In this document: one piece after another, positions 1 through 7,269 of the stretch
How the letters are laid out: each line of letters begins with the position of its first letter
How positions within the stretch are numbered: position 1 is the first letter of the stretch
Assembly: GCA_002290645.2 (NCBI GenBank)
Contig: NMOS02000015.1
Coordinates: forward strand, 1 to 32,795
Direction of reading: 5' to 3'
Source: Candidatus Aquirickettsiella gammari
GTDB lineage: Bacteria; Pseudomonadota; Gammaproteobacteria; Diplorickettsiales; Diplorickettsiaceae
Length of the DNA stretch: 32,795 nucleotides
Notes under the pieces: generated by a model
Told to the model about the DNA's origin: nothing
The model's database searches: none
Seen by the model: the letters and a program-made list of their open reading frames with translations, nothing else
Made by a program: the position numbers and the translations under genes

Positions 1-75
1 AACCGCTGGAACTCCTGCTCCATACTCTTTCAGCACGGTGATAATTTGCGATTCACTAAATTTTTTCTTTTTCAT
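1..75 (-). CDS. IS3-family transposase OrfA, N-terminal end only (runs off window)
   Basis: Reading leftward from an ATG at 75, the first 25 codons give MKKKKFSESQIITVLKEYGA followed by GVPAV. This is the usual opening of the helix-turn-helix OrfA of IS3-family elements. A good ribosome site (AGGAG, within 81-90 on the minus strand) sits just upstream of the start. The rest of the element lies outside the window. The IS end probably falls near 119-125, exactly where the neighbouring relaxase gene loses its upstream half, so the insertion most likely caused that truncation. The IS end itself was not defined, because its partner inverted repeat is not in view. Confidence 0.75.
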   Translation of the reverse strand, partial: MKKKKFSESQIITVLKEYGAGVPAV

Positions 76-122
76 TTTTAAGTCTCCTGGTCAGTAATTT
101 ACCAAAAAACTCTATTTCTTTC

Positions 123-1811
123 ATGGGGAATTATAAGGGAGGGTTACCACAACCGCTTGGGATTGGCGCTCCTTTTAGAGCGATAACAGAGAGAGTAGGG
201 TTTACAGAACTTAATCACATTCAGCGTCAAGATTCTCCAGATGATTGTGCAGCCAGCCAGTTACTGGCTAGGGGTTTAGTGGGTCAAGCACTGGATCATT
301 ATGACTCTCAACAACAGATCCATTTAGTTGATTCGAATGAAGAAGATGATGAAGGCGAGGGTGGGGGAGGATCTGCTACCCAGTTGCGTTTAGTGGGGGA
401 TTGGAGTCAGGGATTAACCGCTGAAAATATCCAAGAACGTTTGATACTTGCTCATCGCAATAGTGATGTGAATGAGCTTAACCAAGCAGCACGAGAAAAA
501 ATGCAAGCGTTGGGGTTATTAGATAAGGACTCTAAAAAAGTTGTTACAACTAATCATAATGTGATTGAGCTTTCAACAGGCGATAGAATTTTATTTTTGC
601 GCAATGATAGGCAGCTAGGAATTAGCAATGGTGAGTTTGCAACGATCAGCAAGATGGATGGAGATAAGATCACCGTAAAATTAGGGAAGGCATCCTCACG
701 AGAAATGACCTTCTCAACAAATGAATATCAAGATTTCAATTATGGCTATGCGGCTACGGTGCATAAATCCCAGGGATCTACCTATGATCAAGTGTTTGTA
801 TATGTGGCAGGACGTTGTTGGGATCGTTCTTTAAGCTATGTTGCGATGACTCGACATAGAAAGGCCCTAAATGTTTATGCCGATCGATCCCAATTTAGGA
901 ATCTAACTGAATTAAAAGATGTCTTATCCCGTTCGACACTAAGAGATTCTGTTTTAGACTGGCCATTATCTTTTGCTATTCGTCGTGGATTTGATCCTGA
1001 AAAATTGATAGGTTGGTTTGTTGATAAAGTATTAGGTGTTAAACAGGCTATTCATGATGTTTGGTTATTTGTTGCTAATTATCAGGCCTTTAAAGTAAGG
1101 AAAGCGCATCATCAGTCTGTGCAAGATAAGATTAAACAACGTGCATTAGCTAAGAAGGTAGCTATGTTTGTTGATTTAAGGAATCAGCTAGGCGCACAAG
1201 CTCGACAAATGCGTCGAAACTTAAAATCTTATGAGAAATTCTATGATCATCCAGGTTATAAGGATTGGTATGAACGGACACTGATAAGAAATCAATCGGC
1301 CTATGAGATTAAGCAGGACTATGAACTGTTTAAAGATGCGCTTAATTTGAATCGGGTGAGTGATAGAGCGCTAGAAAAGCTAGCGACCCAACATGAGAGG
1401 GCAATATTAGTTAAAGATTATCTAGCACAGAGTCAAGAAAGGGTATTCAAAAAAGTCAAAACCATAGCGCCTGAATTAGCCAAAACCTTTGAAAAAATCA
1501 ATACTCCTATTAAAGAAGTTACTATCAATTGGACTTCTGAGGAATTTAATGATGAGTTTGACGCATTAAGGAAATCAAAAGACTCTAAGCATCAATACTT
1601 GGTGAAATTTAGAGATAAATTAAAGAATAATTCTTATAAACAGTATGAAAAAATGTTAACAAAGCAGCTCGATTCATTAGCCATGAATATAGGAGAGGTC
1701 AAATCAAGACAAGAAAGCCTTAAAAAATTGGCGCCAAATTTATTTTCCAAACTAGAAGCTTTTGTTAAATTCAAAACGCGTCAGAAAGAGATTGAACGAG
1801 ATTTTGATTGA
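123..1811 (+). pseudogene. traA: TraA-type conjugative relaxase/helicase, C-terminal part (N-terminus lost to IS3 insertion)
   Basis: Ti-type TraA proteins nick oriT with an N-terminal MobA/MobL relaxase domain and unwind DNA with a RecD-like helicase. Only the second part of the helicase and the C-terminal tail remain here (562 codons; whole proteins usually exceed 900). Near the N-terminus, LGIGAPFRAITERVGFTEL followed by an acidic, glycine-rich stretch matches the linker seen between helicase lobes in TraA. Helicase motifs follow: GDRILFLRND with SNGEFATI, then YGYAATVHKSQGSTYDQVF (motif V) and LSYVAMTRHRKALNVYADR (motif VI). The rest (about residues 290-562) is charged and helical. The Walker A motif and the relaxase histidines are absent. 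The apparent ATG at 123 lies at the edge of the IS3-type element, so it is a junction artefact and not the native start. It is a marker of a former plasmid or integrated conjugative element, probably non-functional. Confidence 0.8.
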
Positions 1812-1827
1812 AGATACTGTCCTATTT

Positions 1828-1950
1828 AATAACTATTTATCCCATAACCAATTACCAGACTAATAAATTAAAAATCTATTTATGGCGAATTTAATAAATG
1901 CTGGTTATTGGTTTATTGAAATTGGTTATGGGATAAATTTTTAAGTTATT
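1828..1950. repeat. Perfect 19-bp inverted repeat upstream of the tus-like gene
   Basis: AATTGGTTATGGGATAAAT is found on the plus strand at 1920-1938 and, exactly, on the minus strand at 1853-1835, separated by 66 bp. An outer pair, AATAACT (1828-1834) and AGTTATT (1944-1950), extends the symmetry. A third, degenerate copy of the core (TGGTTAT-GG at 1902-1911, 12 of 16 positions matching) lies between the arms in the plus orientation. The spacer is too long for an intrinsic terminator. The block fills the gap between the relaxase remnant and the terminus-binding protein, with its right arm about 40 bp from that start. It may be a protein-binding site, possibly Ter-like, or the ends of a short mobile repeat (MITE). 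The sequence is not the E. coli Ter consensus. Confidence 0.75.
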
Positions 1951-1978
1951 ATAATCCACGTAAGAATAAGGGATTAAT

Positions 1979-2815
1979 ATGTTCGTAAATTATGGCAAAC
2001 AGCTAATTTTACTATTTGAAGAGATTTTAAAGCTTATTTCTAAGCTTAATCGTCATATTCAAATAGATCTAAAAGGATTACCGCTATGGGTAGATAATGG
2101 GGTGGATGGTTTTGAGTCCAATCGAAGTAAAGTCATGTTGGCTTTGGGAAATTTTAGCCCTACACCGGGTTTATCTCCTCAGGAGACCTTCAAGTGTCCT
2201 GGAGCAGTCGCTAGTACCTTAACCACTCTGGGTTTAATAGAGGCCGTTAATGCGGCTAAAAATGCCTTTAAAGCCTTAGTCCGCCTATGCCATCAAGAAA
2301 TGCAACAAGATGTCTCTAAATTTGTGCGTGACACATTAGCACATGCGGGCTATCCCAGTATAAAATTAAAACAAGTTTTTCGACATATTACCTTTATTAC
2401 TTATCACCCTCGCCGTATTTCTTGGACAAAAGGAAAGCATACGACCAGTAAGTTATTATCAAAAAAAGCTTCTGAGGAAATGCTGATAAAAGCAGGGCGG
2501 GGTGAACATATTGAGATACAGCGAGTAAGACTGAATAATTTAGATCATAAGGCTAAATTAGTTCAACATAGATGTATTAAACCCATATGGGTCGTTAATG
2601 TTGCTTCTTTTAAAAAAAATAAACACTCGGCATATGAGGACATCAGAACCGCGTTACCTTTATTTTATCTCCATGATCAGCAACTTCCAGAACCTATGGT
2701 ATGCTTTGGGAAGCAACAAGTTCAAAATAGAAGGGTAAGATCGGATAAGAAAATCGAATCAATACCTTTTTTGCCTTCTATTGGTGTTTATAGATACAAA
2801 AATAACCTAGAATAA
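1979..2815 (+). CDS. tus: Tus-like DNA replication terminus site-binding protein
   Basis: The 278-residue product resembles Tus, the monomeric protein that binds Ter sites and stops replication forks from one side. The match runs through the family's length. There is a central PGAV...LIEAVNAAKNAFKALV stretch, equivalent to PGVL...LVSHIQHINKLKTTFEHIV in E. coli Tus. Then comes VFRHITFITYHP...SWTKGKHTTSKLL, equivalent to YRTLTVLHDP...GWANKHIIKNL. The C-terminus PFLPSIGVYRY matches the RLIIPRLHLYV strand of Tus. The protein is about 30 residues shorter than E. coli Tus (309). The segment around the Tus lock residues (F140, H144, G149) is diverged, and the histidine cannot be placed confidently. 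The start ATG is preceded by a weak AAGGGA. In E. coli a Ter site overlaps the tus promoter; here a 19-bp inverted repeat occupies that place. Tus homologs also occur on conjugative plasmids, which fits the relaxase remnant next door. Confidence 0.7.
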   Translation: MFVNYGKQLILLFEEILKLISKLNRHIQIDLKGLPLWVDNGVDGFESNRSKVMLALGNFSPTPGLSPQETFKCPGAVASTLTTLGLIEAVNAAKNAFKALVRLCHQEMQQDVSKFVRDTLAHAGYPSIKLKQVFRHITFITYHPRRISWTKGKHTTSKLLSKKASEEMLIKAGRGEHIEIQRVRLNNLDHKAKLVQHRCIKPIWVVNVASFKKNKHSAYEDIRTALPLFYLHDQQLPEPMVCFGKQQVQNRRVRSDKKIESIPFLPSIGVYRYKNNLE

Positions 2816-2829
2816 AAACGATAAAGAAA

Positions 2830-4113
2830 ATGAAAAATTATAAAAAATGTCTTTTATTGTGCGCTATTTTTTTATGTTTCCCTAATTTATCCTTTAGCCT
2901 AGCGTTAGAACAGAAGAATAATTTTTTGGTTATTACTGATATTCATTTAAATTTAGCATCGCGGCATACGATGGATATAACTCCAACAAAGCCTAGTATA
3001 GAAAATGATCTGGATTTTCTTAGTTTCAATAAAATTATTACGCGCATCAGTAAAAATATCAAAAATGGAAATATAAGTCGTCCTAATTTTATCTTAATTT
3101 TAGGTGATTTAGTGGGGCATGTCCGTACTAATACTCAGCAGGTCATTGAAACAGAAGCCCTTGTTTTTAATGAGTTGAAGAATAATTTCCCCCAAATACC
3201 TATTTTTTATGTTTTTGGCAACAATGATTCATTGGCAAGCAATTATGGACCTTTCAGAACAAATAATACTTCAGAAATACATAAAAGCCCTTATGAAATT
3301 GCACAGTTTAAAGGGGGATGGAAAAATGGTTTTTTATCTAATGGAGTCATCTGTCAAGCTAATAAAGCCAACTTCCCCTGTATTCTTCACATGAAAAAAG
3401 AACAAGGCTATTATGCAGCATATCTTGCGCCTAAGCTTCGCTTCATTGCCTTAAACAGCGTTATTTTCTCAAAAAATCGCCAGCAAGTTAGCGAACAAGA
3501 TTCCTTGGAACAATTACAATGGCTTAAAGCGGAATTAAAGGCCGTGCAATCATCTCGAGAATCTGTTTTGCTTGCTATGCATATTCCACCGGGTCGAAAC
3601 GTTTACGATGATTCATTATTTTGGTTACCTAAAGAACAAAGCATTTTCTTAAAAACTATCGCGAAGTATCAATCCAATATTCTAGGACTATTAGTAGCGC
3701 ATACTCATGCTGAGGAACTAAAGCTTATTCAAAATTCATCGCATACTATTTTGACTGGCGTATATTTTACGGCGGCATTATCAACTTCACATGGTAATTC
3801 ACCCTCAGTAAAGACATTTTATTTTGATAATAATAGAATGTCGCCATGGCAACTTAAAAATTTTGAGGCTTTTCACTTTTATACAGGTGATAATTCTCAA
3901 CTGTTGTTCAATAAGCTTTATGATTATAAAAGTTATTACTGTGATAATGATGAAAATTATACCAGTCTCTCTGAATGTCTAAAAAATGTAACGGCAGAAA
4001 AAATGAAAAAATATTTCACCGCTGGAAATAAAAATTATTCTAGTAACATGAAATTTCCTAATGACATCTTTATAACTTTAGATCCGGTAGAGAAAAAATA
4101 TAACGAATTCTAA
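2830..4113 (+). CDS. Secreted calcineurin-like metallophosphoesterase (acid sphingomyelinase-like)
   Basis: A signal peptide (KNYKK, then a hydrophobic core to about residue 24) implies export. The mature part has the binuclear metallophosphoesterase motifs in order: DIH (D37, H39), GDLVGH (92-97), GNND (130-133, where most members have GNHD), MH (H251) and AHTH (H291, H293). The spacing and the long C-terminal region after the last histidines resemble acid sphingomyelinase-like and other secreted phosphodiesterases more than short cytosolic enzymes. Several cysteines (for example C175, C184 and a C-terminal pair) could form disulfides. The substrate cannot be told from sequence; phosphodiesters, phospholipids or extracellular nucleotides are all possible. 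The gene begins 14 bp after the tus-like gene and has only a weak ribosome site (AAAGAAA). The GNHD to GNND change replaces the histidine that normally contacts the scissile phosphate. Confidence 0.8.
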   Translation: MKNYKKCLLLCAIFLCFPNLSFSLALEQKNNFLVITDIHLNLASRHTMDITPTKPSIENDLDFLSFNKIITRISKNIKNGNISRPNFILILGDLVGHVRTNTQQVIETEALVFNELKNNFPQIPIFYVFGNNDSLASNYGPFRTNNTSEIHKSPYEIAQFKGGWKNGFLSNGVICQANKANFPCILHMKKEQGYYAAYLAPKLRFIALNSVIFSKNRQQVSEQDSLEQLQWLKAELKAVQSSRESVLLAMHIPPGRNVYDDSLFWLPKEQSIFLKTIAKYQSNILGLLVAHTHAEELKLIQNSSHTILTGVYFTAALSTSHGNSPSVKTFYFDNNRMSPWQLKNFEAFHFYTGDNSQLLFNKLYDYKSYYCDNDENYTSLSECLKNVTAEKMKKYFTAGNKNYSSNMKFPNDIFITLDPVEKKYNEF

Positions 4114-4134
4114 TAGTTAAATATTACTAGGTGC

Positions 4135-4380
4135 TTGTGCTCACATAAAGAAAAATCATTAGATATCATTAACGAAGAACGACCTGAATTAGATAAACAT
4201 CGGGGTTATAAACAAATTTTAGGTAATTTATTAATATTAATTTGCACCTTGGGAACGGTTCAGTTAATTAATAAAGCATGTACGGGTAATTTTTTATTTT
4301 TTAAAAAGACAGATTCATCAAAACTCATCGATAATGTGAGTAATATGATAGAAAAAATGGAGTTTGAACTTAGGATCTGA
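4135..4380 (+). pseudogene. C-terminal stub of the HRGYK membrane-domain family (paralog of the gene at 18276-18839)
   Basis: The reading frame has a stop at 4129-4131 and no good start; the first candidate codon is TTG at 4135 with no ribosome site. From about codon 8 it parallels the second half of the 187-residue protein at 18276-18839: RPELDKHRGYKQILGNL here, RSELEKHRGYKKLLGNL there. A hydrophobic segment and a short FLFFKKTDSSK motif (YLFFQKTDSAK in the paralog) follow in both. About 100 N-terminal residues are missing. The final codons (CTT-AGG-ATC-TGA) look like the end of the IS30 transposase found again at 5651-5662, so the 3' end is probably IS-derived. It is most likely a dead fragment. 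Confidence 0.65.
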
Positions 4381-4389
4381 ATCCGCGCT
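4366..4389 (+). repeat. IS30-end-like sequence, left copy
   Basis: The stretch around GATCTGAATCCGCGC (4374-4388) matches GATCTGAATGCGCGC (5656-5670) at 14 of 15 bases, and the preceding CTTA also matches. At 5642-5662 the same sequence reads as the codons G-V-A-L-M-I-stop, which resembles the usual C-terminal tail of IS30 transposases. The two copies bracket the transposase remnant and the acetyltransferase gene as direct repeats. Confidence 0.45.
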
Positions 4390-5073
4390 GAGCAAATTAG
4401 CGGTTATGCAAAACGACACAATCTGTTTTCAATAAGCCATGAATGTATTTATCAATATATATTGAAAGACAAACAAAAGGGCGGTAGTTTATATAAACAT
4501 TTGCGCCATCAAAGAAAAAGATACCGTAAGCGCTATGGAAGCCCTAAAAGGCAAGGAGCAATAAAAAACCGTCGTTTTATTGACGTACGCCCATCCATTG
4601 TCGAACAAAAGCAACGATTAGGCGATTGGGAAATTGATACCATCATAGGAAAAAATAGAAAACAAGCGATTGTTACACTTGTTGAACGAGTAAGTAAAGT
4701 GACGGTATTGAGTAAAGTTAAAGCTAAAACAGCTGACTTAGTTTCTTCCTCAATTATTTCATCCATGAAACCAATAGCAGATAAAGTTCTAACAATCACG
4801 GCAGATAATGGAAGCGAGTTTGCATACCACGAAAAAATTAGCCAGGAATTAGAAACTGAATTTTATTTCGCACATCCTTATTCCTCGTGGGAACGTGGAC
4901 TCAATGAAAATACGAATGGGTTAATCAGACAGTATTTGCGAAAGGGTTCTGACTTTAGTCACATTGCAGAAAATGAGCTTGAGTTTATTATGGATAGACT
5001 AAATAACCGGCCAAGAAAATCGCTAGGTTTTGCTACGCCAAAGGAGGTATTTTATGCAAATAATTCACGATAA
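4384..5073 (+). pseudogene. IS30-family transposase, 5'-truncated
   Basis: IS30 transposases are DDE enzymes with an N-terminal helix-turn-helix. The frame is open from 4381, just after an in-frame TGA at 4378-4380. It reads AEQISGYAKRHNLFSISHEC, then IYQYILKDK and GGSLYKHLRHQRKRY, which are characteristic IS30 blocks lying before the first ATG-like start at 4462. The catalytic core is present: DWEIDTIIGK (first D), TADNGSEFA (second D) and WERGLNENTNGLIRQYLRKG (E), ending with RPRKSLGFATPKEVF. About the first third of a complete transposase, including the DNA-binding domain, is missing. The usual terminal VAL tail is also displaced: the frame stops at YANNSR, and the tail-like codons appear some 570 bp further on, after the acetyltransferase gene. 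The element is therefore inactive. Confidence 0.85.
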
Positions 5074-5120
5074 ATAACAAAAATTGAATTTTTAACAGAC
5101 AAATTAAATTAGGCAGAATT

Positions 5121-5633
5121 ATGATTATCTCATTTATGCCCATGACAAAAAAATATATTGCGCTATGGCAACGATGGATGGAAAAAGATCATGTTAAAAA
5201 GATATGGTTAATTGATGGTGAAACAGCTGACTATATTTACAAAAAAATTCTAGGTAATGGATACGATTATCCTTTCATTATTTTTTCAGATAATCAGCCT
5301 ATTGGATATATTGTAGCTTGTGATTTATATGCTTACCGAACCCTTTCTTCAGATCCTAAGGGATTATTTACTAATGAAACACCAGGAACGTTTTGTATGG
5401 ATCTATTTATAGGAGAAGAAAGTTATCTCGATAAAGGATTTGGAACCCAAATCGTGCGATCATTTATTGAGTATATATTTCAGAATTTTCAATGCCAAAC
5501 AATTTTGATTGATCCAGCAATTTCTAACAAGAGAGCGATTCGATGTTATGAAAAGGCTGGTTTTAAATTTGTAAAAGAAGAATTTGACGGTGTAATTAAT
5601 TATTATATTATGAAAATTAGTACTGATAGATAG
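5121..5633 (+). CDS. GNAT acetyltransferase of the aminoglycoside 6'-N-acetyltransferase (AAC(6')) type
   Basis: The 170-residue protein follows the AAC(6')-Ib layout. The N-terminus has an EKDHVKKIW segment where that family has a tryptophan-rich H-V-x-x-W-W motif. The middle has PFIIFSDNQPIGYI and MDLFIGEESYLDKGFGTQIV, where the acetyl-CoA loop (Q/R-x-x-G-x-G/A) reads DKGFGT. The C-terminus has IDPAISNKRAIRCYEKAGF, almost the AAC(6') signature DPSPSNLRAIRCYEKAGF. The family transfers acetyl from acetyl-CoA to an amine, classically the 6' position of aminoglycosides; some relatives act on other amines or siderophore intermediates, so resistance is not proven. The ATG at 5121 has only a weak AGGCAG site. 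The gene lies between a truncated IS30 transposase and an IS30-end-like sequence, which suggests it arrived with, or was captured by, IS activity. Confidence 0.75.
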   Translation: MIISFMPMTKKYIALWQRWMEKDHVKKIWLIDGETADYIYKKILGNGYDYPFIIFSDNQPIGYIVACDLYAYRTLSSDPKGLFTNETPGTFCMDLFIGEESYLDKGFGTQIVRSFIEYIFQNFQCQTILIDPAISNKRAIRCYEKAGFKFVKEEFDGVINYYIMKISTDR

Positions 5634-5641
5634 CGAAGAAA

Positions 5642-5670
5642 GGCGTTGCACTTATGATCTGAATGCGCGC
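5642..5670 (+). repeat. IS30 right-end-like sequence, right copy
   Basis: GGCGTTGCACTTATGATCTGA reads G-V-A-L-M-I-stop and looks like the terminal codons of an IS30 transposase, followed by an end-like ATGCGCGCC. It pairs with the copy at 4366-4389. It is out of frame with the transposase remnant and separated from it by the acetyltransferase gene. No complete inverted-repeat partner was identified. Confidence 0.4.
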
Positions 5671-5720
5671 CGTGCCGCTAAAATTATAAGCCGATAATAA
5701 AGTTTATAGGATTTAATAGC

Positions 5721-7244
5721 CTAAAATGACGGGCGATTCATCAATTTTTCTGCTGAATCTGTTACCAATATCTCCTGTTCAGTGACACAACGGAGTTCTG
5801 CGTCACGCTTCATTTCAAGCCTAAGTGCTATATCATCTATACGTTGCATCCATCTAGCTTCCATCTCCACCATTCTTTGAGCCATCCTCGCTTCTAGATC
5901 GGCATAGTCTTGCGCAAATTTAGCGTACATATCCTGGCACGATTGATATAATTTATCGATACGCGCCGATAATTCAGATAAAGTTTGTAATTGCGCTTGG
6001 GTTCGTAAGCGCTGTTCATAACTGAGCTTTAGGCGCTGCTGGTAGACTTGTAATTTTTCTAAATATAAGCGATGTTGCTGTAAATAATCTTGACTATATT
6101 GTGTTATAAGCTGAAAAATCGCTTTAGAAGGACTTAAGCTCATCACATGATCTGAATGAAATAAACGCAAGCCACCTTTTAACAGCGGTTTTAATCGACG
6201 CTGTAAATGTTCTAAAATCCGTAGTAACCGCGCCTCCTGCTCAGCATTCCCTTCCATTATGCTAACCACGGTAGTCTCATAACCTTCCAATTGCGAATCA
6301 ATAATATTTTTAATGTCCTCCAAACTTTTTTGCAATAGTTCTTTCACGTCTTGCAGCGCATCTTCTTTTATCAGACATTCCAAGCGTTCTCGTCGTGATT
6401 GCACCCACTCTTTTGTAACTGAGAAGGAGCTAATTCCAGTTTGAGACATCACTCCCGGCGTTGCGGTATTAGGTGTGAATGCAGCGGATGTCGATGGACA
6501 GACAACGACACTTCGCTCCAGATTCTCTTCCTTTTCGACATCGGCTACCTCAATGCCTCTCTCCGCGTGATACCTTTTATAAAGGGCGCCAGACTGCCAC
6601 AATTGATAATATCGATACATAAGCACCTCGATGTGCTGGTATTCTTTTTCTGCTTTTTCCCTGATTAGTGTTTGTTCTTCTTCGCTTGTTACATATATTA
6701 AGCATTTTTCCAAGCTTAAAAGAAAATCCTTTCTAAGCCGTTGTTGATAATGTCTAACCTCTTTCAAAAAATATTGCTCGACCCACTTTAAATTCCGGCA
6801 ATGCTTTTCTAAATAGAATTCAAATTTTACATTCGATGCTTGTAGGTAGCATGCCAATTCATCTAGTAAATCTTGTGCATTACCAGTAAGTATTAAACCT
6901 TGATCTATTAAGGAGATTTCTTTGAGTGCCCTTTGATACGCTAAGCAACGTTGGTAATAGTTCCATACGTCAATCTTTTTACGCATTCCAAAAGAGGTAA
7001 ACCAACGCCGCCAACGCGGTTTTTTCCAGTAACGTTCAATCTTTCGACTTAACGCTTCTGGGCTCAGATTAAATAAACGCAGCCGTGCCAGTTCAACAGG
7101 AGAACGCTTCCATAAAGGCGCTTCTCCCGTCAAGGGAGGATGGATGCTGATATGAGCTACCCATCGCCTCGACCACCAATGCGGCCGCCTAAAAGGTCTT
7201 TTAGAAAGATGATGCTCCATTTTATTGAACCATTGACTCAACAT
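5721..7244 (-). CDS. Hypothetical protein with degenerate J-domain-like segment; second gene of effector-like cassette A
   Basis: This is a 507-residue paralog of the protein at 11566-13071. Shared landmarks are WWS-R (residues 23-27), PPLTG-APLW (36-45), a W-rich basic block RYWKKPRWRRWF (71-82), WNYYQRC (94-100) and TGISSF (269-274). Near residue 355 a helix ends in RLFHSDH (HSD at 363-365), followed by a helix with SPSKAIFQLI. The paralog has HPD at the identical residue numbers, the hallmark of J domains that stimulate Hsp70. Here proline is replaced by serine, which in known J proteins usually abolishes Hsp70 activation. Residues 390-490 form a charged coiled coil, with QDYADLEAR also present in the upstream partner. 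The C-terminus ends NRPSF. No signal peptide or membrane segment is seen. It starts 25 bp after the 7270-9330 gene with an AGGAGG-like site, so the two are co-transcribed. Function unknown; a Dot/Icm-type effector is plausible. Confidence 0.6.
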   Translation of the reverse strand: MLSQWFNKMEHHLSKRPFRRPHWWSRRWVAHISIHPPLTGEAPLWKRSPVELARLRLFNLSPEALSRKIERYWKKPRWRRWFTSFGMRKKIDVWNYYQRCLAYQRALKEISLIDQGLILTGNAQDLLDELACYLQASNVKFEFYLEKHCRNLKWVEQYFLKEVRHYQQRLRKDFLLSLEKCLIYVTSEEEQTLIREKAEKEYQHIEVLMYRYYQLWQSGALYKRYHAERGIEVADVEKEENLERSVVVCPSTSAAFTPNTATPGVMSQTGISSFSVTKEWVQSRRERLECLIKEDALQDVKELLQKSLEDIKNIIDSQLEGYETTVVSIMEGNAEQEARLLRILEHLQRRLKPLLKGGLRLFHSDHVMSLSPSKAIFQLITQYSQDYLQQHRLYLEKLQVYQQRLKLSYEQRLRTQAQLQTLSELSARIDKLYQSCQDMYAKFAQDYADLEARMAQRMVEMEARWMQRIDDIALRLEMKRDAELRCVTEQEILVTDSAEKLMNRPSF

Positions 7245-7269
7245 GTCCTCCTATTCATCTCCTCCTCTT

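Noticed and set aside
1835-1938. Inverted repeat as an intrinsic terminator of the relaxase remnant
   Set aside because: The 66-bp spacer and lack of a T-tract directly after the right arm do not fit an intrinsic terminator.
4462-5073. Treating the transposase as starting at 4462
   Set aside because: Conserved IS30 sequence (AEQISGYAKRH..IYQYI) is in frame before that codon, so the frame is a truncated remnant opening at about 4381 and not a short gene.
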